Shown here one piece after another: positions 46,513 through 54,917 of a stretch of 64,000 bases of DNA. The position numbers were made by a program, and so were the translations under genes. The notes under the pieces were generated by a model. It was given only the letters and a program-made list of their open reading frames with translations. It was not told where the DNA came from and did not search any database. Source of the DNA: Kitasatospora phosalacinea (GTDB lineage Bacteria > Actinomycetota > Actinomycetes > Streptomycetales > Streptomycetaceae); the NCBI RefSeq assembly GCF_000717185.1, contig NZ_JNYE01000029.1, positions 22,495-86,494 on the forward strand. Direction: 5' to 3'. Position 1 is the first letter of the stretch, and every line of letters starts with the position of its first letter.

Positions 46513-47085
46513 ATGGTGAACCTGACGCGCATCTACACCCGGACCGGGGACGACGGCACGACCGCGCTCGGCGACATGAGCCGGACCACGAAGACCGATC
46601 CCCGCCTGATCGCGTACGCGGACACCAACGAGGCCAACGCGGCGCTCGGCGTGGCGCTGGCCGCCGGGGGGCTGGACGAGGAACTGGTCGCGGTGCTGAC
46701 CCGGATCCAGAACGACCTGTTCGACGTCGGCGCGGACCTGGCGACCCCGATCGTGGAGGACCCGAAGTACCCGCCGCTGCGGGTCCTGCAGTCCTACGTG
46801 GACCGGCTGGAGGCCGACTGCGACCGGTTCCTGGCGGAGCTGGAGAAGCTGCGCAGCTTCATCCTGCCCGGCGGGACGCCCGGGGCGGCGTACCTGCACC
46901 TGGCCTGCACGGTGGTGCGGCGGGCCGAGCGGGCGACCTGGGCGGCGATCGAGGAGCACGGGGAGAGCATCAACCCGCTGACCGCGAAGTACCTGAACCG
47001 GCTCTCCGACCTGCTGTTCATCCTGGCGCGGACGGCCAACAAGGAGCGCGGCGACGTGCTGTGGGTGCCGGGCGAGAACCGCTGA
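46513..47085 (+). CDS. Cob(I)yrinic acid a,c-diamide adenosyltransferase (PduO-type)
   Basis: Enzyme (190 aa) that transfers the adenosyl group of ATP to cob(I)alamin to form coenzyme B12. PduO marks are IYTRTGDDGTTALGDMSR (ATP-binding N-terminus), YADTNEANAALGVA, FILPGGTPGAAYLHLACTVVRRAERA (the RXXER region) and YLNRLSDLLFILAR. Full length. No cobalamin riboswitch fits in the 61 bases upstream. Its stop is 7 bases from the stop of the convergent membrane-protein gene. Confidence 0.96.
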   Translation: MVNLTRIYTRTGDDGTTALGDMSRTTKTDPRLIAYADTNEANAALGVALAAGGLDEELVAVLTRIQNDLFDVGADLATPIVEDPKYPPLRVLQSYVDRLEADCDRFLAELEKLRSFILPGGTPGAAYLHLACTVVRRAERATWAAIEEHGESINPLTAKYLNRLSDLLFILARTANKERGDVLWVPGENR

Positions 47086-47092
47086 CGGCTGC

Positions 47093-47623
47093 TCACCGCG
47101 CCCGCTTGGGGAAGAGCGTGTAGCTGGCGGCGACCAGCAGGTTGACGCCGACGACCAGGCCCATCCGCGGGTACCAGGAGTCCAGCGCCGCGGTGCGGGC
47201 GCCGTCGCCGGCCAGCCACTGCACGGCGGCGACCAGCGCCACCGTGACCGCCGCGGCCAGCAGCGTCAGGGCGAACACGCCCCACTCGTAACGGGCCCGC
47301 GGCGCACCGTACTTCGGCGCTCCGGCGGGCTTCGGGCCGCCCGCCAGGCGGTGCGCGGCGTGCCCGTCGGCCCAGCGGACCAGGCGGTGGCCGTAGGCGA
47401 GCGAGAAGCCGACGTAGGCGGCCGCCAGGCCGTGCGTCCAGTCGGCGGTGGCGCCGCCGCGCAGGTCCGCGACGGTCGCGGCGAGGATCACCAGGTCGAC
47501 CACCGGGAGCAGGGCCAGCACCACCGCGCCGGTGCGGCGCAGCCGCAGCGCGTACCGGGCCAGCAGTCCGGCCGCCAGCACCACCCAGAAGCCGGCCTCG
47601 CCGGCCACGATCAGGGAAACCAT
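47093..47623 (-). CDS. Four-helix membrane protein, unknown function
   Basis: Integral membrane protein (176 aa) with two pairs of helices: VSLIVAGEAGFWVVLAAGLLA, TGAVVLALLPVVDLVILAATVA, then WTHGLAAAYVGFSLAYGHRLV, and VFALTLLAAAVTVALVAAVQW plus a last short helix before the basic end FPKRAR. A cytoplasmic Pro/Lys/Ala loop lies in the middle (GGPKPAGAPKYGAPRARYE). It resembles proteins annotated as 2TM or YmcC-like in Streptomyces, but I cannot name a family. ATG at 47623. Divergent from the sensor kinase, with 123 bases between. Confidence 0.85.
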   Translation of the reverse strand: MVSLIVAGEAGFWVVLAAGLLARYALRLRRTGAVVLALLPVVDLVILAATVADLRGGATADWTHGLAAAYVGFSLAYGHRLVRWADGHAAHRLAGGPKPAGAPKYGAPRARYEWGVFALTLLAAAVTVALVAAVQWLAGDGARTAALDSWYPRMGLVVGVNLLVAASYTLFPKRAR

Positions 47624-47746
47624 GCTTCGATCCTGCGCCCGCGCGGGCGCCGGGTCATCGTCCGGGCAGTCGAGCGGGGCGTGCGACTTTCGTCGGACGG
47701 CGGGTCGTCCGACCGGTCGTTCCCGCAGCTGGGGAGGAGTGCTGGG

Positions 47747-48937
47747 ATGGGCCCCGTGAGGCTCACCGACCGCCAGGAGGACCTGGCCATCGCCGCCGCC
47801 GGGCTGCTCGGCGGCCTGCTGCTGCTCGCCTTCGGCGCCTACGACGCCCGGCCCGGGCTGCCGGTGTGGGCGGTGGCGCTGCCGCTGGCCGCGATGGCGG
47901 CGCTGGAGCTCGGGCGGCGCCGGTGGACGGTCTGGACGGTCTGCCTCGGCGGCGTGCTGTTCGGCGCCGCGGTCTACCTGGGCTCGCTGATGGCGACCCT
48001 GCTGATGTACACCGACCTGCTGTACGCGGCGACCCTGTACGGCCCGGCCCGGATGAGCAAGGTGCTGCAGCTGACCGGCGCCGCCGCGACCCTGGTGCTC
48101 TCCGGGCTGGCCTGGCGGTACGGGTCGGTGCCCGGGGCGCTGCTGGTCGCGGTGTTCTGCGGGCTGGTCTTCCTCGCCCCGGTGTGGACGGCCGACCTGC
48201 TGCGCCACCACCGGGACCGGGCCGAGACCGAGCGGCTGCGGGCCGAGCAGACCGCGCTGCTCGCCGAGTTGGACCGGCGCGGGGCGGTGGTCGCGGAGCG
48301 CGCCCGGATGGCCCGGGAACTGCACGACGTGATCGCCAACCACCTGTCGGCGATCGCCATCCACGCCACCGGCGCCCAGGCGGTGGCCCGCCGCCAGCGG
48401 CGCGCGTCGGACGAGCCGCTGGTCGAGGCGCTGGCGGTGATCCGGGAGAACAGCGTGCAGGGCCTGGCCGAGATGCGCCGGATGATCGGCCTGCTGCGCG
48501 AGGCCGTCCCCGAAGAGCCGTACGCCGCACCGCGGTTGGCCGCCGTCGACGTGCTGCTGGAGCAGGCCCGGGCGGCCGGGCGGGAGGCCGGGCTGCGGTT
48601 CGAGGCCGAGGAGGTCGGCGAGCGCGGCGAGCTGCCCGCACCGCTGGAGCTGGCCGCGTACCGGATCGTCCAGGAGTCGCTGACCAACGCCGTCAAGCAT
48701 GCCGCGCCCGGGGTGGTGCGGCTGGAGATCCGTTACGGGGAGGGCGAGTTGGAGATCTCGGTGGTGTCCGCGTACCGGCCGGGGGAGGGGCGGCCGGTGC
48801 CCGGGGCGAGGGCCGGGCTGGTCGGGATGGGCGAGCGGGCCCACCTGCTCGGCGGGGAACTCACCGCCGGGCCGGACGGGGGGACGTGGACGGTGCGGGC
48901 GGTGCTGCCGCGGACGGCGGGAGGGGAGCGGGCGTGA
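47747..48937 (+). CDS. Two-component sensor histidine kinase (HisKA_3 type)
   Basis: Membrane sensor (396 aa) with four to five N-terminal helices (about residues 12-150) and no large extracytoplasmic domain, a coiled-coil linker, then the dimerisation domain with H193 (RMARELHDVIANHLSAIAIHATGA) and the ATPase domain with LTNAVKHAAPG (N box) and RAGLVGMGERAHLLGGELTAG (G box). ATG 47747 has GGAGGAG 7 bases upstream. The stop overlaps the GTG of the response regulator, its evident partner. The signal is unknown; such short-loop sensors often detect membrane stress or lipophilic ligands. Confidence 0.95.
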   Translation: MGPVRLTDRQEDLAIAAAGLLGGLLLLAFGAYDARPGLPVWAVALPLAAMAALELGRRRWTVWTVCLGGVLFGAAVYLGSLMATLLMYTDLLYAATLYGPARMSKVLQLTGAAATLVLSGLAWRYGSVPGALLVAVFCGLVFLAPVWTADLLRHHRDRAETERLRAEQTALLAELDRRGAVVAERARMARELHDVIANHLSAIAIHATGAQAVARRQRRASDEPLVEALAVIRENSVQGLAEMRRMIGLLREAVPEEPYAAPRLAAVDVLLEQARAAGREAGLRFEAEEVGERGELPAPLELAAYRIVQESLTNAVKHAAPGVVRLEIRYGEGELEISVVSAYRPGEGRPVPGARAGLVGMGERAHLLGGELTAGPDGGTWTVRAVLPRTAGGERA

Positions 48938-49584
48938 TCAGGGTGCTGGTGGCCGAGGACCAGGCGGCGGTGCGGGCCGCGCTGGTGATGATCCTGCGCG
49001 CGGAGGACGACCTGGAGGTGGTCGGCGAGGCCGCCGACGGCGAGCAGGCCGTCCGCCTCGCGCTGGAGCTGCGGCCCGACGTGGTGCTGATGGACGTCCA
49101 GATGCCCCGGCTCGACGGCGTCGCCGCGACCCGCGAGGTGGTCGCCGCCGGGGCCGGGCAGGTCCTGGTGCTGACCACCTTCGACCTCGACGCGTACGTG
49201 TGGGGGGCGCTGCGGGCCGGGGCGGCCGGGTTCCTGCTCAAGGACCTGGAGGCCGAGACCCTGGTCGAGGGCATCCGGACGGTCGCCCGCGGCGACGGCA
49301 TGCTCGCGCCCTCGGTCACCCGCCGGCTGATCTCCTCCTTCGCCCGCCCCGGCGCGCCCGCCGCCCCGGCCGGGCTGGACGACCTCACGCCCAGGGAGCG
49401 GGAGGTGCTGGGCTGCCTCGGGGCGGGCCTGTCCAACGCGCAGATCGCGCAGCGGCTGCGCACCGCCGAGGCCACCACCAAGACGCACGTCAGCCGGATC
49501 CTGGCCAAGCTCGGCCTGCGCAGCCGGGTGCAGGCGGCGATCCTCGCGCAGGAGTTGGGGGTGCCCCTCCCGGGGGAGGAGTGA
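48934..49584 (+). CDS. LuxR/NarL-family response regulator
   Basis: DNA-binding response regulator (216 aa) coupled to the kinase gene by a GTGA overlap. The receiver has acidic residues in VAEDQ, the phosphoacceptor D54 (VVLMDVQMPRLDG), T/S in VLTTFD and K104 (FLLKD). The LuxR-type helix-turn-helix is at about 148-205 (LTPREREVLGCLGAGLSNAQIAQRL, then TTKTHVSRILAKLGLRSRVQ). Its targets are unknown. A pair of direct repeats lies just downstream of its stop. Confidence 0.95.
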   Translation: MIRVLVAEDQAAVRAALVMILRAEDDLEVVGEAADGEQAVRLALELRPDVVLMDVQMPRLDGVAATREVVAAGAGQVLVLTTFDLDAYVWGALRAGAAGFLLKDLEAETLVEGIRTVARGDGMLAPSVTRRLISSFARPGAPAAPAGLDDLTPREREVLGCLGAGLSNAQIAQRLRTAEATTKTHVSRILAKLGLRSRVQAAILAQELGVPLPGEE

Positions 49585-50008
49585 GCGCGGAGCGCGGGAG
49601 GGGTGCAGATCACACCCTCCCCGGCGCAGATCACACCGCCGGAACGCACCACGGCGGGCGCGCTCCCACTAGAGTCCGGCGAGAGCGATGCCGCTCCCGC
49701 AGGTGGTCCGTGCTGCCCGGGTGCGGGACGTTCTGGGCGGCCGGGTGAGTTTGCTCACGGTCCGCCCCGCAGACGGGTGATTTGGGCGGTAATCGAGCGT
49801 AGGTGTGAGGTGATCCTGCGTATATTCCCTCGGACGGGTGAAGTTGAGGGACAGTCCGGCGGGTGACAGCAACCTGCGGAACTGGTTCACCGTCAGATTC
49901 AGGAAGGGGCCGGTGCGCGGACACGGCCCCACAGGGCGCGGACGTTCCCCCAGCTGCGGGTGCACCGTGGCAGCGGACGTACGGCGGACGGCCGAGGAGG
50001 AGGACAGC
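49585..50008 (+). promoter_or_regulatory. Intergenic region before the STAS gene, with direct repeats
   Basis: 424 bases with no convincing gene. GCAGATCACACC occurs twice (49605-49616 and 49626-49637), 21 bases apart start to start, i.e. two helical turns, as in an operator. TAGAGT at 49671 and TATATT at 49821 are possible -10 hexamers without clear -35 partners. The rest is ordinary GC-rich leader. No known riboswitch was recognised. Confidence 0.35.
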
Positions 50009-50344
50009 ATGCGCATCACCGGCGACCACACCGCACTGACCGTCGAAGGGCGGCTCGACGTGCGCAGCGCCGCCGACGCCAGGGCGCTGCTGCACGCCGC
50101 CGTCGACGGTGGCGAGGGCGACCTCGTCCTCGACCTCGGGCGCCTGGAGTTCTGGGACGCCACCGGCCTCGGCGTCATCATGGGCACCCACCGCCGGGCC
50201 GGGCGGGCCGGACGGCGCCTGGTGCTCCGCGACGTGCCCGTGCAGCTGCAGCGGCTGCTGGTCGCGACCAGGCTGCACCGGATCCTCGCGGTCGAGGGTG
50301 CGGTGCAGGACCCCTGCGGGACGACGCTCCCGGCCCTGGGGTAG
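50009..50344 (+). CDS. STAS-domain anti-sigma factor antagonist
   Basis: Single STAS domain (111 aa) of the SpoIIAA/BldG type. Such proteins are dephosphorylated to bind an anti-sigma kinase and free a stress sigma factor. The sequence reads ITGDHTALTVEGRLDVRSAADARALL, LVLDLGRLEFWDATGLGVIMGTHRRAG, and RRLVLRDVPVQLQRLLVATRLHRIL. The phosphorylatable residue is a threonine (DATGLG) rather than the DSSGL serine of SpoIIAA. ATG 50009 has GGAGGAGG 5 bases upstream. The next gene, a large NTPase-like protein, is a likely functional neighbour. Confidence 0.92.
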   Translation: MRITGDHTALTVEGRLDVRSAADARALLHAAVDGGEGDLVLDLGRLEFWDATGLGVIMGTHRRAGRAGRRLVLRDVPVQLQRLLVATRLHRILAVEGAVQDPCGTTLPALG

Positions 50345-50528
50345 CGCGCGCCGCGGGGCGTGCGCCGACCGCCCCGACCCCCCGGCCGCACGTCCGGTCG
50401 CACGTCGCCGCTCGTCAGCGGGGTTCGTGTGCAGAGCGGCTAGGCGCCGGAGCCACCCTGCGTGGTGACCGGCCACGGACATGTGGGAAAGTCTCCGCTC
50501 AGGTGTCCGAGTGGCGGGGAGCAGTGAC

Positions 50529-52991
50529 GTGGGTCAGCCGAGCGGGGAGTTCCGGGGGGACGGGGTGCGCCCGCGGAGCGGGGAACTGGTCAGCGGCGAG
50601 CGGCTGGTGGTGGTCGGCGGGCCGGAGGGCTCGGAGGCCCGGCACTGCCCGGACGAGTGGATGCCGCAGCCCCGCCGGATCCGCGGACTGGTCCAGGCCC
50701 GCCCCGAGCTGGGCCCCAGCCCGGCCGTCGGCCCGCTCGCGCTCGGCGCCGGACCGGCCGACCTGCGGCTGCTCGACCGGGACGGCGACATCGCGGCCCT
50801 GCTGGAGCAGCTCCGGGCCGGCCGCTCCGTCCAGCTCGTCGGACAGGCCGGATCGGGCCGCTCCGCCCTGCTCGCCGCCGTCGCCGAAGCGGCCGGGGAA
50901 CTCGCCCCCGACGGCGTGGTGCGCCTGAGCGGCTACCGCCGGACCGTCACCGACCTGCTGCAGGACCTGTTCGCCGCCACCCACCAGGCCCCCGACTTCC
51001 GCCCCGACCGGGAGCAGCTCGCCGAACTGCTGGCCGGCGTCGCCGCGGTCGTGGTCATCGACGACGTCGAACCGTACGGCGAGGAACTCGAGGAACTGCT
51101 CGCCCTCGCCCCCGAGTGCGCCTTCCTGATCGCCGCCGTCCCCGGCAGCCCGCCCCCCGCCCCCGGCTCCCGGCTGCGCGACCACCTGGTCGCGGGCCTG
51201 TCCCGCCCCGCCTCCCTGACCCTGGCGGCCCGGCTCGCGGGCCGCCCGCTCGACGAGCTCGAACGGGCCTGGGCGGTCGACCTCTGGTTCGAGTCCGAGG
51301 GCCTGCCGCTGCGCTTCGTCCGGGCCGCCGCGCTGCTGCGCCAGCGCGACGTCACGGTGGACTCCCTGGTCGCCGCCCAGGAGGACCGGCGGAGCCTGTT
51401 CGGCTCCGTCCAGGAGTACGAACTGCCCAGGGACCCGGCCGACTTGGAACGGGAACTGCGCCAGCAGGTGCCGCTGCCCTCGGTGGGGGAGAGCGCCGCG
51501 CCGGCCCGCCGCCTGGTCCAGGGGCTGAGCGAGTCCGCCCGGCTGGTGCTGCGGCTCGCCCTCGCCCTCGAAGGGGAGTGCCCGACCGCCCCGCACCTGC
51601 CCGCGCTGGTCGACGTCGGCCTCGGCGAGAGCGCCCTGCAGGAACTCGTCGAAGCCGGGCTCGCGGTCTCCGTCGGCGGCCACCACCGCCTCACCGAAGG
51701 CGTCCTCGACGCCCTGCTGCCCGAGGTCGAGGACGACAGCAACGGCCTGCCCGCCCCGTTCGCCCCCGGCGGGATCGCGCACGGCGCCGCCGAACACCTC
51801 TCCTGGTGGGTCGGACACGCCTCCGTCTCCACCCGGCAGGTCGCCGCCGAGGCCGAGGTCATCCTCGCTGTGCTGTTCGCCGAACGGAACGCCGACCGCC
51901 CCGCCGAGGTGCTCCGCCTCGCCCGGGCCGCCGCCCCCGCGCTCGCGCTGTCGCTGCGCTGGGGCGCCTGGGAGCGCGCCCTGCAGCTCGGCCTGGAAGC
52001 CGCCAGGATGCTCGGCGCCGACGCCGAACAGGGCTGGTTCCACCACGAGTTGGGCGTGCACGCGCTCTGCACGGGCGACACCCGGCGGGCCGTCGCCGAA
52101 CTCGAGGCCGCGCTCGCGCTGCGCGCCGCCGCGGGCGAACAGCGCGGCGTCGCCGGGGCCCGCCGGATGCTCGACCTGATCCGGATCGAGGAGACCGCGG
52201 CCCTGACCGCGGGCCCCGACACCGCGCCCGTCCGCCGCCGCCGCTCCATCCGGGCCATCGCCCAGGTCGTCCCCGGCCGCCTGCGCAAGCGGGCCCCGCG
52301 CGGCGCCCGCAAGACCGTGCTGCTCGCCGGTGCGGCGGTGATGGCGCTCGGCGTCCTCGGCACCGCGATCGGCGTCGCCGCCACCGGCGACGACCACCCG
52401 GGCGGCGACCGCACCGGCACCTCCGCCGACGACCTCCCCCCGCTCGACCCCACCCCGACCCCGCGCAGCACCTCGCCCGCCCCCACCCCGTCCGGCGACA
52501 GCCCCACCCCGACGGACAGCCCGAGCGCGAGCGGCAGCCCCACCGCGAGCGCCCCCACCACCAGCAGCCCCTCCGCCACCCACCGGTCCGGCGGCTCCCC
52601 GTCCCCGAGCACCACGAAGTCGAGCGGCGGCACGGGCGCGGGCGGCACCACGGGCGGCGGCGGTACGAGCGCGGGCGGGACGACCGGCGGCACGACCGGC
52701 GGGAGCGCCGGCACCGGGGGGACGACGACCGGAGGCACGACGGGCGGGACGACCACCGGCGGCACCACCGGCACCGGCGGGACGACGACCGGCGGCACCA
52801 CCGGCGGCACCACCGGCACCGGCGGGACGACGACCGGCGGTACGACCGGCGGCAGCGACACCGGCGGGACCACCGGCGGGACCACCGGCGGCACGACCGG
52901 CGGCAGCGACACCGGCGGGACGACCGGCGGCGCCACCGGAGGTGCCACGGGCGGCAGCACCGGCGGGACGCCCACCGGCAGCCCGTCCTGA
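50529..52991 (+). CDS. NTPase-like membrane protein with Thr/Gly-repeat C-terminus
   Basis: Large protein (820 aa). Residues 80-300 form an AAA/STAND-like ATPase: Walker A GQAGSGRS (105-112) with arginine in place of the usual lysine, and Walker B VVVIDDVE. A helical region follows (about 320-575) with TPR-like pairs (LGLEAARMLGADAEQGWFHHELGVHALCTGD read in parts). One membrane helix lies at about 597-617 (VLLAGAAVMALGVLGTAIGVAA). The last 200 residues are outside: Pro/Thr/Ser-rich, then repeats of GGTT, TGGT and GTGG. GTG 50529 is 7 bases from GGGGAG; an upstream ATG (50481) has none. It follows the STAS gene. Function unknown; possibly signalling. Confidence 0.85.
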   Translation: MGQPSGEFRGDGVRPRSGELVSGERLVVVGGPEGSEARHCPDEWMPQPRRIRGLVQARPELGPSPAVGPLALGAGPADLRLLDRDGDIAALLEQLRAGRSVQLVGQAGSGRSALLAAVAEAAGELAPDGVVRLSGYRRTVTDLLQDLFAATHQAPDFRPDREQLAELLAGVAAVVVIDDVEPYGEELEELLALAPECAFLIAAVPGSPPPAPGSRLRDHLVAGLSRPASLTLAARLAGRPLDELERAWAVDLWFESEGLPLRFVRAAALLRQRDVTVDSLVAAQEDRRSLFGSVQEYELPRDPADLERELRQQVPLPSVGESAAPARRLVQGLSESARLVLRLALALEGECPTAPHLPALVDVGLGESALQELVEAGLAVSVGGHHRLTEGVLDALLPEVEDDSNGLPAPFAPGGIAHGAAEHLSWWVGHASVSTRQVAAEAEVILAVLFAERNADRPAEVLRLARAAAPALALSLRWGAWERALQLGLEAARMLGADAEQGWFHHELGVHALCTGDTRRAVAELEAALALRAAAGEQRGVAGARRMLDLIRIEETAALTAGPDTAPVRRRRSIRAIAQVVPGRLRKRAPRGARKTVLLAGAAVMALGVLGTAIGVAATGDDHPGGDRTGTSADDLPPLDPTPTPRSTSPAPTPSGDSPTPTDSPSASGSPTASAPTTSSPSATHRSGGSPSPSTTKSSGGTGAGGTTGGGGTSAGGTTGGTTGGSAGTGGTTTGGTTGGTTTGGTTGTGGTTTGGTTGGTTGTGGTTTGGTTGGSDTGGTTGGTTGGTTGGSDTGGTTGGATGGATGGSTGGTPTGSPS
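52626..52985 (+). repeat. Degenerate tandem repeats encoding Thr/Gly tail
   Basis: About 360 bases built from 6- to 12-base units such as GGCGGGACGACG and ACCGGCGGCACC, coding GGTTxGG repeats. Expansions and contractions would stay in frame. The DNA is low in complexity and may be hard to assemble. Confidence 0.9.
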
Positions 52992-52998
52992 CGGGGGC

Positions 52999-54213
52999 TC
53001 AGAAGGGCAGCGAGCGGAGCTGCTGACGCGTCCAGGTGCCGTCCGCGACGCGGCGGGCCAGGTGGTGCCAGGCCGGGCAGGCGAGCATCTCGCGGGCCAG
53101 CCGGGAGTCGGGCCGGTCGAGGGCGCGTTCGGTGACCCGGTGGGCCTGGCCGAAGGGGACGGGGCGGCGGGACAGCCACTGCTGGGCCGCCGCCATGCCC
53201 TGCCGGTCGTGCAGGTCCCGTACCCGGTCGGCGAGTTCGAGCAGGCGGTGGTGGGGCAGGCCGGGGGAGGGGGCCTCGGCGAAGGTCGGGGCGAGGGCGG
53301 CGTCCAGGCGGCGGACCAGGTCGGCGGGGTCCGCGGCGAGCTGCGGGTGCTCGTCGGCGAACGTGCGCCAGTCGGCGGAGCGGTAGTTCTCCAGGGCCTC
53401 GGCGCCGATCGGCCCGTCGGCGTACTCCTCGGGTTCCCGCATCGCGGTCAGCGCCGCGGTCAGCACCGGGCGGCGCAGCGGCACGGACTCGGCGAGCAGG
53501 ACGGCGTCGTACAGGTCCTTGCCCTGCGGGTAGGCGTCGCTGACCAGCCAGATCAGCTTCCAGGCCAGGGAGAGCTCGCGGTCGGCGACCTGGAGCACCG
53601 CGCCCGGCGCGACCTCCAGCAGGTCGGGCTCCAGCGGCAGGTGCTCGTGGAAGACGAAGTCCACCTGCACGCCGCCGCCGGGCAGCCCGTCGGCCTCCCA
53701 GGGCAGCAGCAGGCGGAGGCCCGGGACGCGGTCGTACGTCCAGATCTCCTCGCTGACGGCCTCCGCCGGGAGGAAGCGGACCGCCCCGTCGGTCGGGACG
53801 GCGCCGGTCAGGTCGGCGAACAGCTCGGCGGTGCGCGGGTCCTCCGGCGCCCAGTCGGCGGGGGTGAGGACGAAGTCCAGGTCGCCCGGTTCGCGGGCGG
53901 CCGCACCGAACCAGGCGCGCAGCACGACCGAGCCGCGCAGCACCAGGTGGTCGGCCCAGCGGGAGGCGGCGACGGCGGACAGCACGGCGTCCGTCGCGGT
54001 GCGGCGGGCGGTGCGCCAGGCGGTGGCGAGCGCGGGGTCGGCGAAGCGCGGGTCGGCGGCCCGGTACGCGTGGGCGTGCTGCTTGAGCGACGGGTCGAAG
54101 ACCGCGAGCTGCCGAGCCCGCGGGTCCGCGACCGGACGGAACGTCAGCGGCAGCTCCGCGGGGACGCGGCGGGCCAGGTCGGCGGCGTCGGGGGCGTTCG
54201 CGGCGTCGGTCAC
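52999..54213 (-). CDS. AbiEii/AbiGii-like nucleotidyltransferase
   Basis: Protein (404 aa) with the minimal nucleotidyltransferase core: LRGSVVLRAWFG (G94-S95), the metal pair D111 and D113 in EPGDLDFVL, a third Asp in GVQVDFVFHE, and the AbiEii-type segment LSLAWKLIWLVSDAYPQGKDLYDAVLLA. AbiEii toxins transfer nucleotides to targets such as tRNA and are paired with an AbiEi antitoxin. Here the coupled partner (GTGA overlap) is not an AbiEi-type helix-turn-helix protein, so a classical toxin-antitoxin role is not shown. The C-terminal 130 residues are helical and unassigned. It converges with the NTPase-like gene, 7 bases between stops. Confidence 0.85.
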   Translation of the reverse strand: MTDAANAPDAADLARRVPAELPLTFRPVADPRARQLAVFDPSLKQHAHAYRAADPRFADPALATAWRTARRTATDAVLSAVAASRWADHLVLRGSVVLRAWFGAAAREPGDLDFVLTPADWAPEDPRTAELFADLTGAVPTDGAVRFLPAEAVSEEIWTYDRVPGLRLLLPWEADGLPGGGVQVDFVFHEHLPLEPDLLEVAPGAVLQVADRELSLAWKLIWLVSDAYPQGKDLYDAVLLAESVPLRRPVLTAALTAMREPEEYADGPIGAEALENYRSADWRTFADEHPQLAADPADLVRRLDAALAPTFAEAPSPGLPHHRLLELADRVRDLHDRQGMAAAQQWLSRRPVPFGQAHRVTERALDRPDSRLAREMLACPAWHHLARRVADGTWTRQQLRSLPF

Positions 54214-54872
54214 GGCAGGTCCTCCGCGGGGGTGTCGTCGAGCCAGCCCTCGTCCAGGGCGAGCGCCGAGTCGTGGACCACGTACTCGCGTTCGGCCCTC
54301 AGGGGCGGGAAGCCGGCGGTGGTGAGGGCGGCGGTGAGGCGGGCCAGCCGGGCGGTGGCGGTGGCGAGGCCGACGCGGTGGCAGCGCTGGGTGACGAAGT
54401 AGTGGCGGTGACCGTCGGGTTCGGTGCGGCGGGCGTTCCAGGAGACGTGGGCGTCGTGGCCGTGCGCGGCCCGGGCCAGCGCCTCGCGCGGGGTGCCGGG
54501 GGCGGTCCGGACCTTCACGTGGTGCTCGAAGTAGTGGGCGGGGTCGGCGCGTTCGGCCTCGGCGTCGCTGTGCGGGACGCCCGGCACCCAGGGGGCGGCC
54601 TCGATCTTGACCCGGACGGGGGTGAACCCGGCGCCGCGCAGCCGGGCGGCCTCGGCGGCGGCCCGGCGGTGCTGCGCGGCCAGCGTGCCCTCGGCCCGCC
54701 AGGAGAGCATCGGCTGCGAGGGGTGCCGCCCGCGGGCCAGCAGGATGTGGGTGAACTCCAGGCCGTGCGCGGCCGCCCAGCCGGCCAGCGCCCCGGCCTC
54801 GGCCGGGGCCAGCGTCAGGTGGGTCTCGTACGGGCCGGACCACGGGGCGCCGGTGGTGCTGCGAGCGGGCAT
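54210..54872 (-). CDS. Uncharacterised 220-aa protein with internal duplication, coupled to the AbiEii-like gene
   Basis: No family recognised. Two halves look alike. The first is PYETHLTLAPAEAGALAGWA, then FTHILLARGR, then RLRGAGFTPVRVKIE. The second is YFEHHVKVRTAPGTPREALA, then DAHVSWNARR, then ALTTAGFPPLRAEREYVV. Each half has two conserved histidines in H-hydrophobic-x contexts (HLT/HVK and THI/AHV), so a pair of ferredoxin-like or 2H-phosphoesterase-like modules is possible, though this is only a by-eye suggestion. Its stop overlaps the start of the nucleotidyltransferase gene, so they are one unit. ATG at 54872; 45 bases from the nucS stop. Confidence 0.78.
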   Translation of the reverse strand: MPARSTTGAPWSGPYETHLTLAPAEAGALAGWAAAHGLEFTHILLARGRHPSQPMLSWRAEGTLAAQHRRAAAEAARLRGAGFTPVRVKIEAAPWVPGVPHSDAEAERADPAHYFEHHVKVRTAPGTPREALARAAHGHDAHVSWNARRTEPDGHRHYFVTQRCHRVGLATATARLARLTAALTTAGFPPLRAEREYVVHDSALALDEGWLDDTPAEDLP

Positions 54873-54917
54873 GCCGGGATTGTGGCAGCCCGCACCGACG
54901 GCACCCCGGGGAGGACC

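Noticed and set aside
49585..50008. Riboswitch (for example c-di-AMP type) before the STAS gene
   Set aside because: I could not identify a conserved core or pairing pattern; only direct repeats and possible -10 boxes stand out.
49838..50008. Upstream extension of the STAS protein
   Set aside because: The added 57 residues are not STAS-like, and ATG 50009 has a strong ribosome-binding site at the right distance.
50481..50528. Earlier ATG start of the NTPase-like protein
   Set aside because: It has no ribosome-binding site, while GTG 50529 has GGGGAG 7 bases upstream.
52626..52985. CRISPR or intergenic satellite
   Set aside because: The repeats are short, degenerate, in frame and encode a Thr/Gly tail.
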